DNA from: Terriglobia bacterium
GTDB lineage: Bacteria > Acidobacteriota > Terriglobia > JAIQFV01
Length of the DNA stretch: 64,000 nt
NCBI GenBank assembly: GCA_020073085.1
Contig: JAIQFV010000002.1
Coordinates: 257,586-321,585, forward strand
Direction: 5' to 3'
Under the pieces are notes generated by a model. It had not been told where the DNA came from. It worked only from the letters and a program-made list of their open reading frames with translations, and made no database searches. Position numbers and translations under genes: made by a program. Below are positions 37,118-45,485 of the stretch, piece after piece (positions within the stretch are counted from its first letter, which is position 1; the number at the start of each line of letters is the position of its first letter).

Positions 37118-38076
37118 TTTGCGGCATCCTTTGCGAAGTAAGTCAAAATCAGATCAGCGCCGGCGCGCTTGATGGACGTCAGAAGCTCCAACACCACGCG
37201 GCGCTCGTCGAGCCAGCGATTGCGGACCGCTGCCTTTACCATGGAGTATTCGCCGCTGACATTATAAGCCGCGACGGGAACGTTGACGGCGTTCCGCACC
37301 TCACGAATGATGTCGAGGTAAGGCAGCGCCGGCTTCACCATGACGATATCCGCGCCTTCTTCAAGGTCGTTCAGAACCTCCTTGATCGCCTCGATCCGAT
37401 TGGCCGGATCCATCTGGTACGAGCGCCGGTCGCCGAACTGGGGGGCGCTTTCAGCAGCTTCACGAAAGGGGCCGTAGAAACCCGAACAGTACTTGGCGGC
37501 GTAAGAAAGAATGGGGACGTTCGCGAAATCGTTTTCGTCGAGGATCTCCCGGATCGCCTTCACCCGGCCATCCATCATGTCGGAGGGCGCCACGATATCA
37601 GCGCCCGCCTGGGCGTGAGAGAGGGCCTCATCCGCCAACAACTTCAACGTCGGATCATTTGCCACATCGCCGTTTTCAATCACGCCGCAATGACCGTGGC
37701 TCGTATATTCGCACAGGCAGACGTCGGTGATGACAATCAAGTTGATTCGGGCTTTCTTGATGGCGCGAATGGCCTGCTGCACCATCCCCTGCTCCATCGA
37801 CGCGTGGCTGCCGACCTCGTCCTTGGCCTCGGGAATTCCAAAAAGGATGACCGCCGGGATGCCCAACCGCGCCACCTCCCGGCATTCCCGGACGATTTCG
37901 TCCACCGACATTTGATACACGCCGGGCATGGAACGAATTTCTTTTTTTACTTTCTTTCCCGGAACCACAAACAACGGATAGATGAAGTCCCGGGGTGAGA
38001 GCGCGGTCTCCCGAACCATGCTGCGAATCAATTCGTTGCGCCGCAGCCGCCGCGGTCGATGAATCGGAAAAGGCAT
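37099..38076 (-). CDS. hemB: Porphobilinogen synthase (delta-aminolevulinate dehydratase)
   Basis: A 325-residue enzyme joining two 5-aminolevulinate molecules to porphobilinogen. The ATG at 38076 is preferred because GGAGG lies eight bases upstream; a GTG at 38082 is too close to it. The zinc-type cysteine cluster is [17 protein letters not shown]. The Schiff-base lysines lie in [15 protein letters not shown] and [14 protein letters not shown]. The gene lies in the haem operon between hemD and hemL. Confidence 0.97.
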   Translation of the reverse strand: MPFPIHRPRRLRRNELIRSMVRETALSPRDFIYPLFVVPGKKVKKEIRSMPGVYQMSVDEIVRECREVARLGIPAVILFGIPEAKDEVGSHASMEQGMVQQAIRAIKKARINLIVITDVCLCEYTSHGHCGVIENGDVANDPTLKLLADEALSHAQAGADIVAPSDMMDGRVKAIREILDENDFANVPILSYAAKYCSGFYGPFREAAESAPQFGDRRSYQMDPANRIEAIKEVLNDLEEGADIVMVKPALPYLDIIREVRNAVNVPVAAYNVSGEYSMVKAAVRNRWLDERRVVLELLTSIKRAGADLILTYFAKDAAKWLKEK

Positions 38077-38094
38077 AAACACGACCTCCGGAAT

Positions 38095-38895
38095 TTAAAG
38101 AGATTGATAAAAACGAATGATCGCCGCCGTGAGATCGGCGAGCGTGGATGGGCTCGCTTCGATGGCGACGTCCACACCCTGTTCCCGCAGCGCGGCGGAG
38201 GTGGTCGGGCCGATTGAGGCCGCATGAAAATGTTCCTTGATGGCGGCAAGCGGCTCACTCCCCACCCAGAGAACGAATTGTTGAACCGCCGAGGGAGAGG
38301 CAAAGGTGATGACGTCGATCTCTCCCCTTCGGATTCGTTCGATCCAGGTCGAGGACTTGCTTTCCCCCGGCTGGGTCCGGTACACCACAACCTCGAGAAC
38401 CTCTGCCCCCCGGGCGCGCAGCTCGCGAGGCAGTTCCTCCCGCGCCAGGTCCCCACGCGGCAATAAAATCCTCTTCCGGAGCAAATCAGGCCCCAGGGTC
38501 TCGAGTATCCCCTCGGCGCTGAAATTATCCGGAACCGCATCGACCCGGATGCCCAACTCCTCGAGCCGGCGGGCCGTCGCCGCGCCGACGGCATAGACTT
38601 GGTGCGTATTCAAAACCGGACTCTTCTTCTGACGAAGGCCTCTCCCTGTCCATTTGTCAACCGCATTCACGCTGGTGAAGATCAACAGATCGAACCTGGC
38701 CAGCTGATCCATCGCACGGTCGACCAGGGCCCAGGAAGGTGGATCGGCGATCTGAATCAGGGGGAGGGTGATGACCTGGGCTCCCAGCGCTTCCAGTTGT
38801 GCCGCGAACTCCGCCGCCTGCTCGCGAGCCCGCGTGATGACGATAGATCGGTTCGCGAGGGGGCGACTTTTTGCGGGGGTCAGAGATTGATTCAT
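38095..38895 (-). CDS. hemD: Uroporphyrinogen-III synthase
   Basis: A 266-residue protein with the two-domain HemD layout. SIVITRAREQAAEFAAQLEA begins the first domain. LLIFTSVNAVDKW and, later, DVITFASPSAVQQFVLWVG are the characteristic S/T-x-N/P-A-V motifs, and ASIGPTTSAALREQGVDVAI is near the end. It cyclises hydroxymethylbilane with inversion of ring D. Sequence divergence is usual in this family. It lies between hemC and hemB in the operon. Confidence 0.93.
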   Translation of the reverse strand: MNQSLTPAKSRPLANRSIVITRAREQAAEFAAQLEALGAQVITLPLIQIADPPSWALVDRAMDQLARFDLLIFTSVNAVDKWTGRGLRQKKSPVLNTHQVYAVGAATARRLEELGIRVDAVPDNFSAEGILETLGPDLLRKRILLPRGDLAREELPRELRARGAEVLEVVVYRTQPGESKSSTWIERIRRGEIDVITFASPSAVQQFVLWVGSEPLAAIKEHFHAASIGPTTSAALREQGVDVAIEASPSTLADLTAAIIRFYQSL

Positions 38896-38964
38896 GGTTG
38901 TTCCCGGATGAGCCCGTTCGTTCCTGAGGATGCTTCAGACCGAACAGGCCAGTGGGGTTTCCAA

Positions 38965-39915
38965 TCATACCGCGGGCAGTTCCGATGCCGCGGATCGTCG
39001 AATCGCGTCCAGAATCTTATCTGCACCAGCCTGGAGAAGCCTCCTGGCCAGGGTAGAGCCGAGGGAGGATGCCTCCGATTCCCTTCCCTCGATTCGATCC
39101 CGCAAATAAATCTTTCCATCGATCGACATCACGCACGCCTCCAGGATAAAGCGCCCCTCTTCGACTCGAGCCCACGCCCCGATGGGGACCTGGCATCCTC
39201 CCTCGAGCTCCCGCAGCAGGGTTCGCTCTGATTCCACTGCCGACCGGGTGGGCGAGTGATTGAGACGGCCCACCAGCTGGAGAAGTTGCGGGTCGTCGTC
39301 GCGGCATTCGACTCCCACCGCCCCTTGGGCGACCGCCGGCAAGGCGATGTCGGTAGAAAGGGTCTCTGTAATGCGGGAGGACCAGCCCAATCGGTGCAGT
39401 CCTGCCCGGGCGAGCACAATGGCATCGTAAAGGCCCTCGTCCAGCTTTCTTACCCGGGTGTTTAAATTTCCCCGGAGCGTCAGGATTTCAAAATCGGACC
39501 GAAAATGTTTTAGAAGCGCCTGGCGGCGAAGGCTGCTGGTTCCGATCCGGGCGCCGGAGGGGAGCTCGGCGAGTTTTTTTCCAGCACGACTGAGAAGGGC
39601 GTCGCGCACGTCCTCACGCTCGCAGACCGCGGCGATGGCCAGTCCTTTCGGAATCTCGGTGGGGACATCCTTCATGCTGTGCACGGCGATGTCGACCTCC
39701 CGGGACAACAGGGCATCTTCAATTTCCTTAATGAACACGCCTTTGCCGCTCAACTGGGCGACCGGGGCGCTGGTATCGCGGTCGCCTTCAGTCCTGATGG
39801 TTTTAAGGTCGACCGTCGTTTCAGGCGACTGGCGGGACAGCGCGTCGCGAACAAAGTGTGCCTGCCACAGGGCGAGCTGACTTCCCCGGGTGCCGATGAT
39901 GATGCGTTTTACCAT
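38965..39915 (-). CDS. hemC: Hydroxymethylbilane synthase (porphobilinogen deaminase)
   Basis: A 316-residue enzyme that polymerises four porphobilinogens. Visible motifs are RIIIGTRGSQLALWQAHFV, KGVFIKEIEDALLSREVDIAVHSMKDVPTE (catalytic Asp in SMKDVPT region), GTSSLRRQA, and the dipyrromethane cofactor cysteine in ELEGGCQVPIGAW. It starts seven bases inside the end of hemA, so the two are coupled. Confidence 0.97.
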   Translation of the reverse strand: MVKRIIIGTRGSQLALWQAHFVRDALSRQSPETTVDLKTIRTEGDRDTSAPVAQLSGKGVFIKEIEDALLSREVDIAVHSMKDVPTEIPKGLAIAAVCEREDVRDALLSRAGKKLAELPSGARIGTSSLRRQALLKHFRSDFEILTLRGNLNTRVRKLDEGLYDAIVLARAGLHRLGWSSRITETLSTDIALPAVAQGAVGVECRDDDPQLLQLVGRLNHSPTRSAVESERTLLRELEGGCQVPIGAWARVEEGRFILEACVMSIDGKIYLRDRIEGRESEASSLGSTLARRLLQAGADKILDAIRRSAASELPAV

Positions 39916-41183
39916 TCTTCTTTGTCCAGGTCGAAGAGATACCGTAACGCCTTGGCGTGGTCCTGGCGTTCGCTTTCATCTGCGGTGCGTTTGAGCCGGA
40001 TGGTCGGCTCGTGCAGAATCTTGTTCACAATGGACTGCGTCAGGGCATCAATGATATTCCGTTCCCGCTCGCCCAACGGCCCCAGTTTGCGCAAGTGCGC
40101 TTCCAGTTCAGCGGTCCGGATCAGTTCCACTTTCTTTCGAAGGCTGGTGACGGTCGGAACGGCGGCCAGCCCCTCGAGCCAGCGCATGAAGAGGCGCACC
40201 TCTTCATCGACGATGCGGTCGGCCTTGGGGATGTCCTTCTCACGTTCGGCGCGATTGTTCTCGGCGATCGACTTGAGGTCGTCGAGATTGTACAGGTAGA
40301 CGTTGTAGATTTCCTGGACGCGGGGGTCGATGTCGCGGGGCAGGGCGATGTCGATGAAGAACAGGGGACGATGTTTGCGCGCCGACATCAGCCGTTCCAG
40401 GTGCGCCTTGGTGATCACGAAGTCGGGCGAACTGGTGGAACTGATGATGATATCCGGTGGCAGCAGCGCCTCGTCCAGATTTTCCCAGGGGATCGCGGTG
40501 CCCTTGAACTTCGCCGCCAGTTCCTTCGCCCGATCGAACGAGCGATTCGCGACGGCGAAGTTTGTTACGCCGTGCAAGGAGAGAGACTCGACGGTCAGCT
40601 CACTCATCTCCCCCGCCCCGAGCACCAGCACGGCACGCCCTTCCAGCTTTCCAAAAATCTTGGCGGCGGTTTCAACGGCGACGGAACTGAGGGACACCGG
40701 CCGGCTGCCGATCTCCGTTTCCGCCCGGACCCGCTTCCCTACTTCCACCGCTTTTTGAAACAGCCGGTTCAGAACAATTCCCGTGCTCTTGTTTTCGAGC
40801 GCCAGGACGAACGCGTTGCGGACCTGGCCGAGGATGTGGGGCTCCCCCACCACCTGGGAGTCGAGGCTGGACGCGACCCGGAACAGATGCCGCACGGCCT
40901 CTTCCTGGGCCCGCTGGTAAAAGCAGCCGTTCAGGGTGGCCGGGGTGATTTGATGGAATTCGCAAATGAAATTCCGAATCTCCTCGAGAGGACTGGTTTC
41001 TCCCTCCGTGAGGCCGTAAATCTCGCTGCGGTTGCAGGTCGACAGGATGACGTCCTCGCGGAGCAATCCTCGCTCCGAAAGGGTGGTCAGGGCAGTCCGG
41101 CTCTGATCCGAATTGAAAACCACCCGCTCCCGGACTTCCACCGGGGCCGTGGTGTGATTGAGTCCAACTAAAAAGATCGGCAT
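39909..41183 (-). CDS. hemA: Glutamyl-tRNA reductase
   Basis: A 424-residue enzyme that reduces glutamyl-tRNA to glutamate-1-semialdehyde, the committed step of haem synthesis in bacteria with the C5 pathway. The N-terminus is FLVGLNHTTAPVEVRERV, the catalytic cysteine is in LSTCNRSEIYG, the NADPH site is VLVLGAGEMSELTVESL, and the C-terminal dimerisation helix follows. It lies six bases after the ccsA/hemX-like gene and overlaps hemC. Confidence 0.97.
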   Translation of the reverse strand: MPIFLVGLNHTTAPVEVRERVVFNSDQSRTALTTLSERGLLREDVILSTCNRSEIYGLTEGETSPLEEIRNFICEFHQITPATLNGCFYQRAQEEAVRHLFRVASSLDSQVVGEPHILGQVRNAFVLALENKSTGIVLNRLFQKAVEVGKRVRAETEIGSRPVSLSSVAVETAAKIFGKLEGRAVLVLGAGEMSELTVESLSLHGVTNFAVANRSFDRAKELAAKFKGTAIPWENLDEALLPPDIIISSTSSPDFVITKAHLERLMSARKHRPLFFIDIALPRDIDPRVQEIYNVYLYNLDDLKSIAENNRAEREKDIPKADRIVDEEVRLFMRWLEGLAAVPTVTSLRKKVELIRTAELEAHLRKLGPLGERERNIIDALTQSIVNKILHEPTIRLKRTADESERQDHAKALRYLFDLDKEEW

Positions 41184-41189
41184 CCGAGT

Positions 41190-42005
41190 TCAATAAAATT
41201 TGTGGAAAGAGGAAAAGAACAGGTTCACCACGCTGTAACTGAAAATGATGATCAGGAAACCGCACACTGAGATGATGGCGGAGCGCTTCCCTTTCCACGT
41301 TCCCTGTTTCTCCAAATAGAGGTACCCGGCGTAGACCAGCAGGGTAATCAGCGACCACACGAGCTTGGGGTCCAAGGCCCAGTGGACATGAAGTTTCCGC
41401 GCCCAGAGCGACCCCAGCAGGATTCCGCACACCAAGACCGGGACGCCAATGGCGACGGAGGTGCGGTTCATGCGCTCCAAAAGCTCCAGCGAAGGCAGGC
41501 GCGAGAACAGAAGCCCGGAGCGGCGAATTCGAATTTGATGGTGCTGCAACAGGTACATCGCCGACAGGATGAAAGAGACCGTGAAGGCGGAGTAGGCAAA
41601 AATGTTGGAGGTGACATGGTACGCGAATAGTGCGCCGCGCAATTCGGCGGGCGGCGTGTAGCGTTCCGTCCGGTTCAACAGGGTGGCGAGGATCAGAAGG
41701 ATGATGGGAATGGGCAGCAGGAACGCCCCGACGGACTTCTGGCGGTGACGGAATTCCAGCGCCAGGTAAATGATCGCCACCATCCACGCAAACAACGAAA
41801 GCGATCCATAGAGATCATTGTAAGGAACCACCTGGAACTGGCGCGACCGTGCCAGCATGGCGCCAAAATGAATCGCCATGCTGAGAACCAGAAACCGGGA
41901 CGCCAGCTTGGCGAAGGCCGGCCTGCGCTCAACCAGGTTGAGTCCGTAAAGCACTTCAGTGATCAGGTACGAAAGGATGGCGATCCAGCTGAGGATGATG
42001 TACAT
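41190..42005 (-). CDS. Cytochrome c assembly (CcsA/HemX-like) membrane protein
   Basis: A 271-residue protein with about eight hydrophobic helices. HWALDPKLVWSLITLLVYAG resembles the WWD-like tryptophan-rich loop of CcsA/CcmC proteins, but with a shorter Trp content (ALDPK instead of GWDPK). Histidines flank it, such as YHVTSNIFAYSAF. HemX genes next to hemA are common and are thought to affect haem handling or hemA stability; CcsA exports haem to cytochrome c. Which role applies here is not clear from sequence. It is the first gene of the haem operon. Confidence 0.85.
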   Translation of the reverse strand: MYIILSWIAILSYLITEVLYGLNLVERRPAFAKLASRFLVLSMAIHFGAMLARSRQFQVVPYNDLYGSLSLFAWMVAIIYLALEFRHRQKSVGAFLLPIPIILLILATLLNRTERYTPPAELRGALFAYHVTSNIFAYSAFTVSFILSAMYLLQHHQIRIRRSGLLFSRLPSLELLERMNRTSVAIGVPVLVCGILLGSLWARKLHVHWALDPKLVWSLITLLVYAGYLYLEKQGTWKGKRSAIISVCGFLIIIFSYSVVNLFFSSFHKFY

Positions 42006-42211
42006 GAAGGAGAATCCTGTTCACCGACGGAAGTCTTGGAATGTATGCCATCGCTCAAGATTGCGAAGCAAACTCTCCGGTGCTGTCGATGCTCATGCCA
42101 AACGACGCCCCGCAGGGCACCAGGGTCGGGCAGCGGGCACTTCCTTATTGCAGAGACAAGCTTGAACAGAATCACGCGCCCGGTCGAAGGTGACAACCAT
42201 GCAAATGAGGA

Positions 42212-42240
42212 AGTATAGCAAAAGAGCCGCTTTCCCACAA
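42212..42240 (-). promoter_or_regulatory. Candidate promoter of the haem operon
   Basis: On the minus strand TTGTGG (42240-42235), 17 nt, then TATACT (42217-42212), about 200 nt before the ccsA/hemX-like start. The -35 match is weak. Confidence 0.4.
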
Positions 42241-42284
42241 ACGACGCGGAGCGCGGAAGCGCGTGCGCCGGGCCTGCAATTGGC

Positions 42285-42313
42285 TTGACAGGTGGGCGGA
42301 GCGTCACTATAGT
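42285..42313 (+). promoter_or_regulatory. Strong sigma-70 promoter for rpmH
   Basis: TTGACA (42285-42290), a 17-nt spacer and TATAGT (42308-42313). This is nearly consensus and lies 45 nt before the rpmH start. Confidence 0.75.
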
Positions 42314-42357
42314 GGGGGTTTTGTAAGCACGCTGGAATCAAACTAGGAGCACACCTG

Positions 42358-42495
42358 ATGCCGAAGAGAACATTTCAACCCAATCGGAGACGGCGCGCCA
42401 AAACTCATGGTTTTCGGGAACGCATGTCGACACGCTCGGGCCGCCTGGTTCTAAAGCGGCGACGGGCAAAAGGTCGTAAGCGGTTGATTCCTTAG
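42358..42495 (+). CDS. rpmH: 50S ribosomal protein L34
   Basis: A 45-residue protein beginning [19 protein letters not shown] and ending in an Arg/Lys-rich tail with [16 protein letters not shown], the normal L34 pattern. AGGAG lies eight bases before ATG 42358, and the strong promoter is 45 nt upstream. It heads the rpmH-rnpA-yidD-yidC cluster. Confidence 0.97.
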   Translation: MPKRTFQPNRRRRAKTHGFRERMSTRSGRLVLKRRRAKGRKRLIP

Positions 42496-42512
42496 GCAGA
42501 ACCGTTTGGGGG

Positions 42513-42899
42513 ATGAGGGTAGATGGTTCCTTGAGATTTCCCAAGCAAATTCGGCTGACTCGTAGAAGTGACTTTCAAAGGGTGTATAAGAACGGCCGTC
42601 GGGCAAGAGGATCTCATTTCGTTGTTTTCTTTGATCAGAATCATCTGGCGTACAGTCGTTTTGGAATGACTGTGTCGAAGAAGTTGGGGTCGGCTGTCCG
42701 GCGCAACCGGATCAGGCGCATTTTCCGGGAGGCCTTGCGCTTTCACCAAAGAGAGGCGATGCCAGGGTTCGACTTTGTCTTCAATCCCCATCCGTCCGCG
42801 GCCAACTTGAAATGCCAGGCGCTTGCGGAGGATGTCGCCCGGGTGCTCTCACAATTGAAGGGAAAGTACGATGCGTCGTTTGGTGTTAAGCGCTCTTAA
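42513..42899 (+). CDS. rnpA: Ribonuclease P protein component
   Basis: A 128-residue basic protein that assists the RNase P RNA in tRNA 5' processing. LTRRSDFQRVYKNGRRARG and VSKKLGSAVRRNRIRRIFRE (the RNR motif) are diagnostic. Seventeen bases separate it from rpmH, and its 3' end overlaps yidD by 29 bases. Confidence 0.96.
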   Translation: MRVDGSLRFPKQIRLTRRSDFQRVYKNGRRARGSHFVVFFDQNHLAYSRFGMTVSKKLGSAVRRNRIRRIFREALRFHQREAMPGFDFVFNPHPSAANLKCQALAEDVARVLSQLKGKYDASFGVKRS

Positions 42900-43080
42900 C
42901 CTATATCACCGATTCGTCTCACCCGTGCTCCCCCCCTCCTGCAGGTTTGTTCCATCTTGTTCCGTCTATGCCTCCGAGGCGGTGGAAAAGTATGGGATTT
43001 TTAAGGGGAGTTGGCTCGTATTGCGTCGATTGGCACGATGCCATCCGCTCGTTCAAGGGGGTTACGATCCCTTGCGTTGA
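42871..43080 (+). CDS. yidD: Membrane protein insertion efficiency factor YidD
   Basis: A 69-residue amphipathic protein. ALNLYHRFVSPVLPPSCRFVPSCSVYASEA contains the three conserved cysteines and the CRFxPSCSxYA pattern, with CHPLVQGGYDPL at the end. It works with YidC in inserting membrane proteins. It overlaps the 3' end of rnpA. Confidence 0.96.
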   Translation: MRRLVLSALNLYHRFVSPVLPPSCRFVPSCSVYASEAVEKYGIFKGSWLVLRRLARCHPLVQGGYDPLR

Positions 43081-43203
43081 CCTGACTTGCGGGAATCAAA
43101 AAGGGAGAGGGGGTCGGTCCTCTTCGGAACACGAGATATCGGTTGATCCCTCCCCTATGAATTTTGTATTTCAGGTTTTATCCGCCGATCACTGATAAAG
43201 CTC

Positions 43204-44811
43204 ATGGAAAAAAGATTCCTCCTTGCCTTTGTGCTGTCGCTGCTGGTGCTGGTGCTCTCCCAGGTCCTGATTGAAAAGAAATTCAAGCAGACCGCCCGGC
43301 CCGCGCAGCCTCCCGCGTCGGCAACACAGTCAATCCCTGCTGAAAAGCCGCCGGTGATCCCCACCCCTGCGGAGATAAAATCGCCCGCAGCGGCGTCATC
43401 CGCTACTCCGATCAAAGCTGAACGCGAACACGATATTGTGCTGGAAAATTCGCTGGTCAAGGTGATTCTCTCAAACCGCGGCGGGGTCGTGAAGAGCTGG
43501 ATCCTGAAACAGTTCAAGGATTCGAACCGGCAGGTTCTCGACCTGGTCGCGGGGGGCGATCCTGCCAAAGGAGGACTGCCTCTTTCGTTGTACTTCCCTG
43601 ACAACAACGATCTGACGAATGAGGTCAATTCGGCGCTCTTTGCTGAGGCCCCGGGAGACGCGAAAAACATTGCAGGGCAGAGAGCAACCGGGGTTGTCCT
43701 GCAATATTCCGAGAATGGCGTTGAGGTTGAAAAATCCCTCTCCCTGAAGCCCAATTCTTTCCTGGCCGAATTGAATATCCAGGCAAAAAGGGCTGGCAGC
43801 AGTGTGCCCTGTCTGGTGGAGTGGCCGGCACGATTTGGAGACAATGCCCTGGAGATCCGCGATGACCCGCGCGAGGTCGTGACCCTCACCGAAGGAAGGC
43901 CCACCAAGACCTCGCTGGCGAAGGTCAAGGATACCCAGGATCTGGCCGGGGGATTTAAGGTCGGGGGTGTAGAAGACCGATATTTTGTGGCGATCTTCCT
44001 TCCTCTTGCACCCATCTCGCGAGTTCAGGTCACTCAGAACGGTGCTCGCCTCGCACTCCCACCCGGGATGAACCGTTTGTACGTCGGTCCCAAAGAGATC
44101 AGCATCCTCAGGGGCGTCGATCCTCAACTGGAGTCACTCGTCGATTTCGGATGGTTCGGTATCATTGGAAAGCCATTATTTCTTGCGCTAAGATGGATCT
44201 ACGGCTATTGTAAGAATTACGGGTTGGCCGTCATACTCCTGACAATCGTCATCAACATGGCAATCTTCCCCTTGCGCTGGAAAAGCATGGTTTCTGCTCA
44301 AAGAATGCAGAAACTCCAGCCTAAGATAAAGGCAATCCAGGAGAGATATAAGAAATATAAGGTCAATGATCCCAAGAAACAGGAAATGAATCAGGAGATG
44401 ATGGCCCTTTACAAGGAGCACGGGGTCAATCCGTTGGGTGGGTGCCTTCCCATATTACTACAAATGCCGATTTTGATCGCTTTTTACAATGTCTTGACGG
44501 TAGCCATTGACCTGCGTCAGGTTTCATTCCTTTGGATCCCGGATCTGTCACAGTATGACAAGACCTTCGTTCTGGTGATCATCATGGTCGTCACGCAATT
44601 CCTGATGCAGAAACTCACGCCGACCCCATCGGCTGATCCTGCTCAGGCCAAGCTCTTCATGTTGATGCCCCTCGTCTTTGGATTCATGTTTGCGAAAGTG
44701 GCGAGCGGGTTGGTGCTTTACTGGTTGACAGGGAATGTGATCGGGATTATTCAACAATTGTACTTGAACAAGCACGGGATGGTAGCGGCGCCCGGCACCG
44801 CAAAAAAGTGA
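43204..44811 (+). CDS. yidC: Membrane protein insertase YidC
   Basis: A 535-residue insertase of Gram-negative type: an N-terminal helix (LLAFVLSLLVLVLSQVLI), a Pro/Ala-rich linker, a large periplasmic beta-sandwich domain (about residues 75-330), then the conserved five-helix core. Core marks are YCKNYGLAVILLTIVINMAI, NPLGGCLPILLQMPILIAFY and a C-terminal ASGLVLYWLTGNVIGIIQQ. It inserts membrane proteins with or without SecYEG. This size indicates a two-membrane bacterium. Confidence 0.97.
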   Translation: MEKRFLLAFVLSLLVLVLSQVLIEKKFKQTARPAQPPASATQSIPAEKPPVIPTPAEIKSPAAASSATPIKAEREHDIVLENSLVKVILSNRGGVVKSWILKQFKDSNRQVLDLVAGGDPAKGGLPLSLYFPDNNDLTNEVNSALFAEAPGDAKNIAGQRATGVVLQYSENGVEVEKSLSLKPNSFLAELNIQAKRAGSSVPCLVEWPARFGDNALEIRDDPREVVTLTEGRPTKTSLAKVKDTQDLAGGFKVGGVEDRYFVAIFLPLAPISRVQVTQNGARLALPPGMNRLYVGPKEISILRGVDPQLESLVDFGWFGIIGKPLFLALRWIYGYCKNYGLAVILLTIVINMAIFPLRWKSMVSAQRMQKLQPKIKAIQERYKKYKVNDPKKQEMNQEMMALYKEHGVNPLGGCLPILLQMPILIAFYNVLTVAIDLRQVSFLWIPDLSQYDKTFVLVIIMVVTQFLMQKLTPTPSADPAQAKLFMLMPLVFGFMFAKVASGLVLYWLTGNVIGIIQQLYLNKHGMVAAPGTAKK

Positions 44812-44848
44812 CGAAGGGAAGGGTTTCAGCGTCCTTAGTATTTCAACT

Positions 44849-45328
44849 ATGGAAAAAGAGACAGAGATTTCTAATCAGACGGATTTTCAAACGCGGCTCA
44901 TGGGATTTGCCCATAATCTTTTTGAGACGATGGGGTTCCAGGTTCAATGCGCCACCTCCGTGACGGAGGGGATGCTATATCTGGATCTCTCCGGGCGGGA
45001 TGTGGAAGAACTCATCGCGGACCGGGGTGAACTGCTCCATGCTGTCGAGTACCTGCTCAATAAGATTTTCCAGACGGACGTCAACGAGCATGGCATGATC
45101 AACTGCGACGTCATGGGCAAGAAACAAACGCGGATGACCGAGCTTCAACTGATCGCTCGCACTGCGGCGGAAAAGGTCCGGGACACCCGACTGCCGTTCA
45201 AATTAAACCCCATGGATTCGCGGGAGCGCCGAATCGTTCATCTCGCCTTGGCGGACGACCAGACCATTCGCACGGAGAGCGAGGGAGAAGGCGAATATCG
45301 AAAAGTAGTGATCTATCCCTCAGAGTAG
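44849..45328 (+). CDS. Jag/KhpB-like RNA-binding protein lacking the Jag_N domain
   Basis: A 159-residue protein. A KH-like part (MLYLDLSGRDVEELIADRGE, LLHAVEYLLNKIF) is followed by an R3H domain (PMDSRERRIVHLALADDQTI with the R-x-x-x-H). The usual N-terminal Jag_N domain and its linker are absent; the protein begins only about 25 residues before the KH region. Jag proteins bind RNA and, in other bacteria, influence cell division and envelope genes. The yidC-jag order is typical. Confidence 0.88.
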   Translation: MEKETEISNQTDFQTRLMGFAHNLFETMGFQVQCATSVTEGMLYLDLSGRDVEELIADRGELLHAVEYLLNKIFQTDVNEHGMINCDVMGKKQTRMTELQLIARTAAEKVRDTRLPFKLNPMDSRERRIVHLALADDQTIRTESEGEGEYRKVVIYPSE

Positions 45329-45340
45329 ATTCCGCTGTGG

Positions 45341-45364
45341 GGCCGACGTCCTCGTCGGCCTTTT
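45341..45364 (+). terminator. Intrinsic terminator after jag
   Basis: GGCCGACG (45341-45348) and CGTCGGCC (45353-45360) form a perfect 8-bp stem with a TCCT loop, followed by TTTT. It lies 13 nt after the jag stop. Confidence 0.8.
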
Positions 45365-45485
45365 CCGACCTATTCAGGGAATCCACAGAATTAATCAGAG
45401 CTGGCAGTTTGTTCTCGGCTCCCTCCCCCCACTTCCCCTTTCAAACTTCTCTCCCCCTTTCTCCCGCTTGATATAAAATCCAGGG

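Larger units (their letters stand above)
42006..42357. other. Divergent promoter region between the haem operon and rpmH
   Basis: The 352-bp gap holds no gene. It carries promoters facing both ways, listed separately. I see no DnaA-box cluster here, although rpmH is usually adjacent to dnaA and the origin. Confidence 0.5.

Noticed and set aside
39957-41171. 404-codon open frame on the plus strand opposite hemA
   Set aside because: It is the mirror of a GC-rich gene, has no recognisable motif, and hemA is complete on the other strand.
42006-42357. Replication origin
   Set aside because: The genes suggest an origin-proximal position, but I found no cluster of DnaA boxes or AT-rich unwinding region here.
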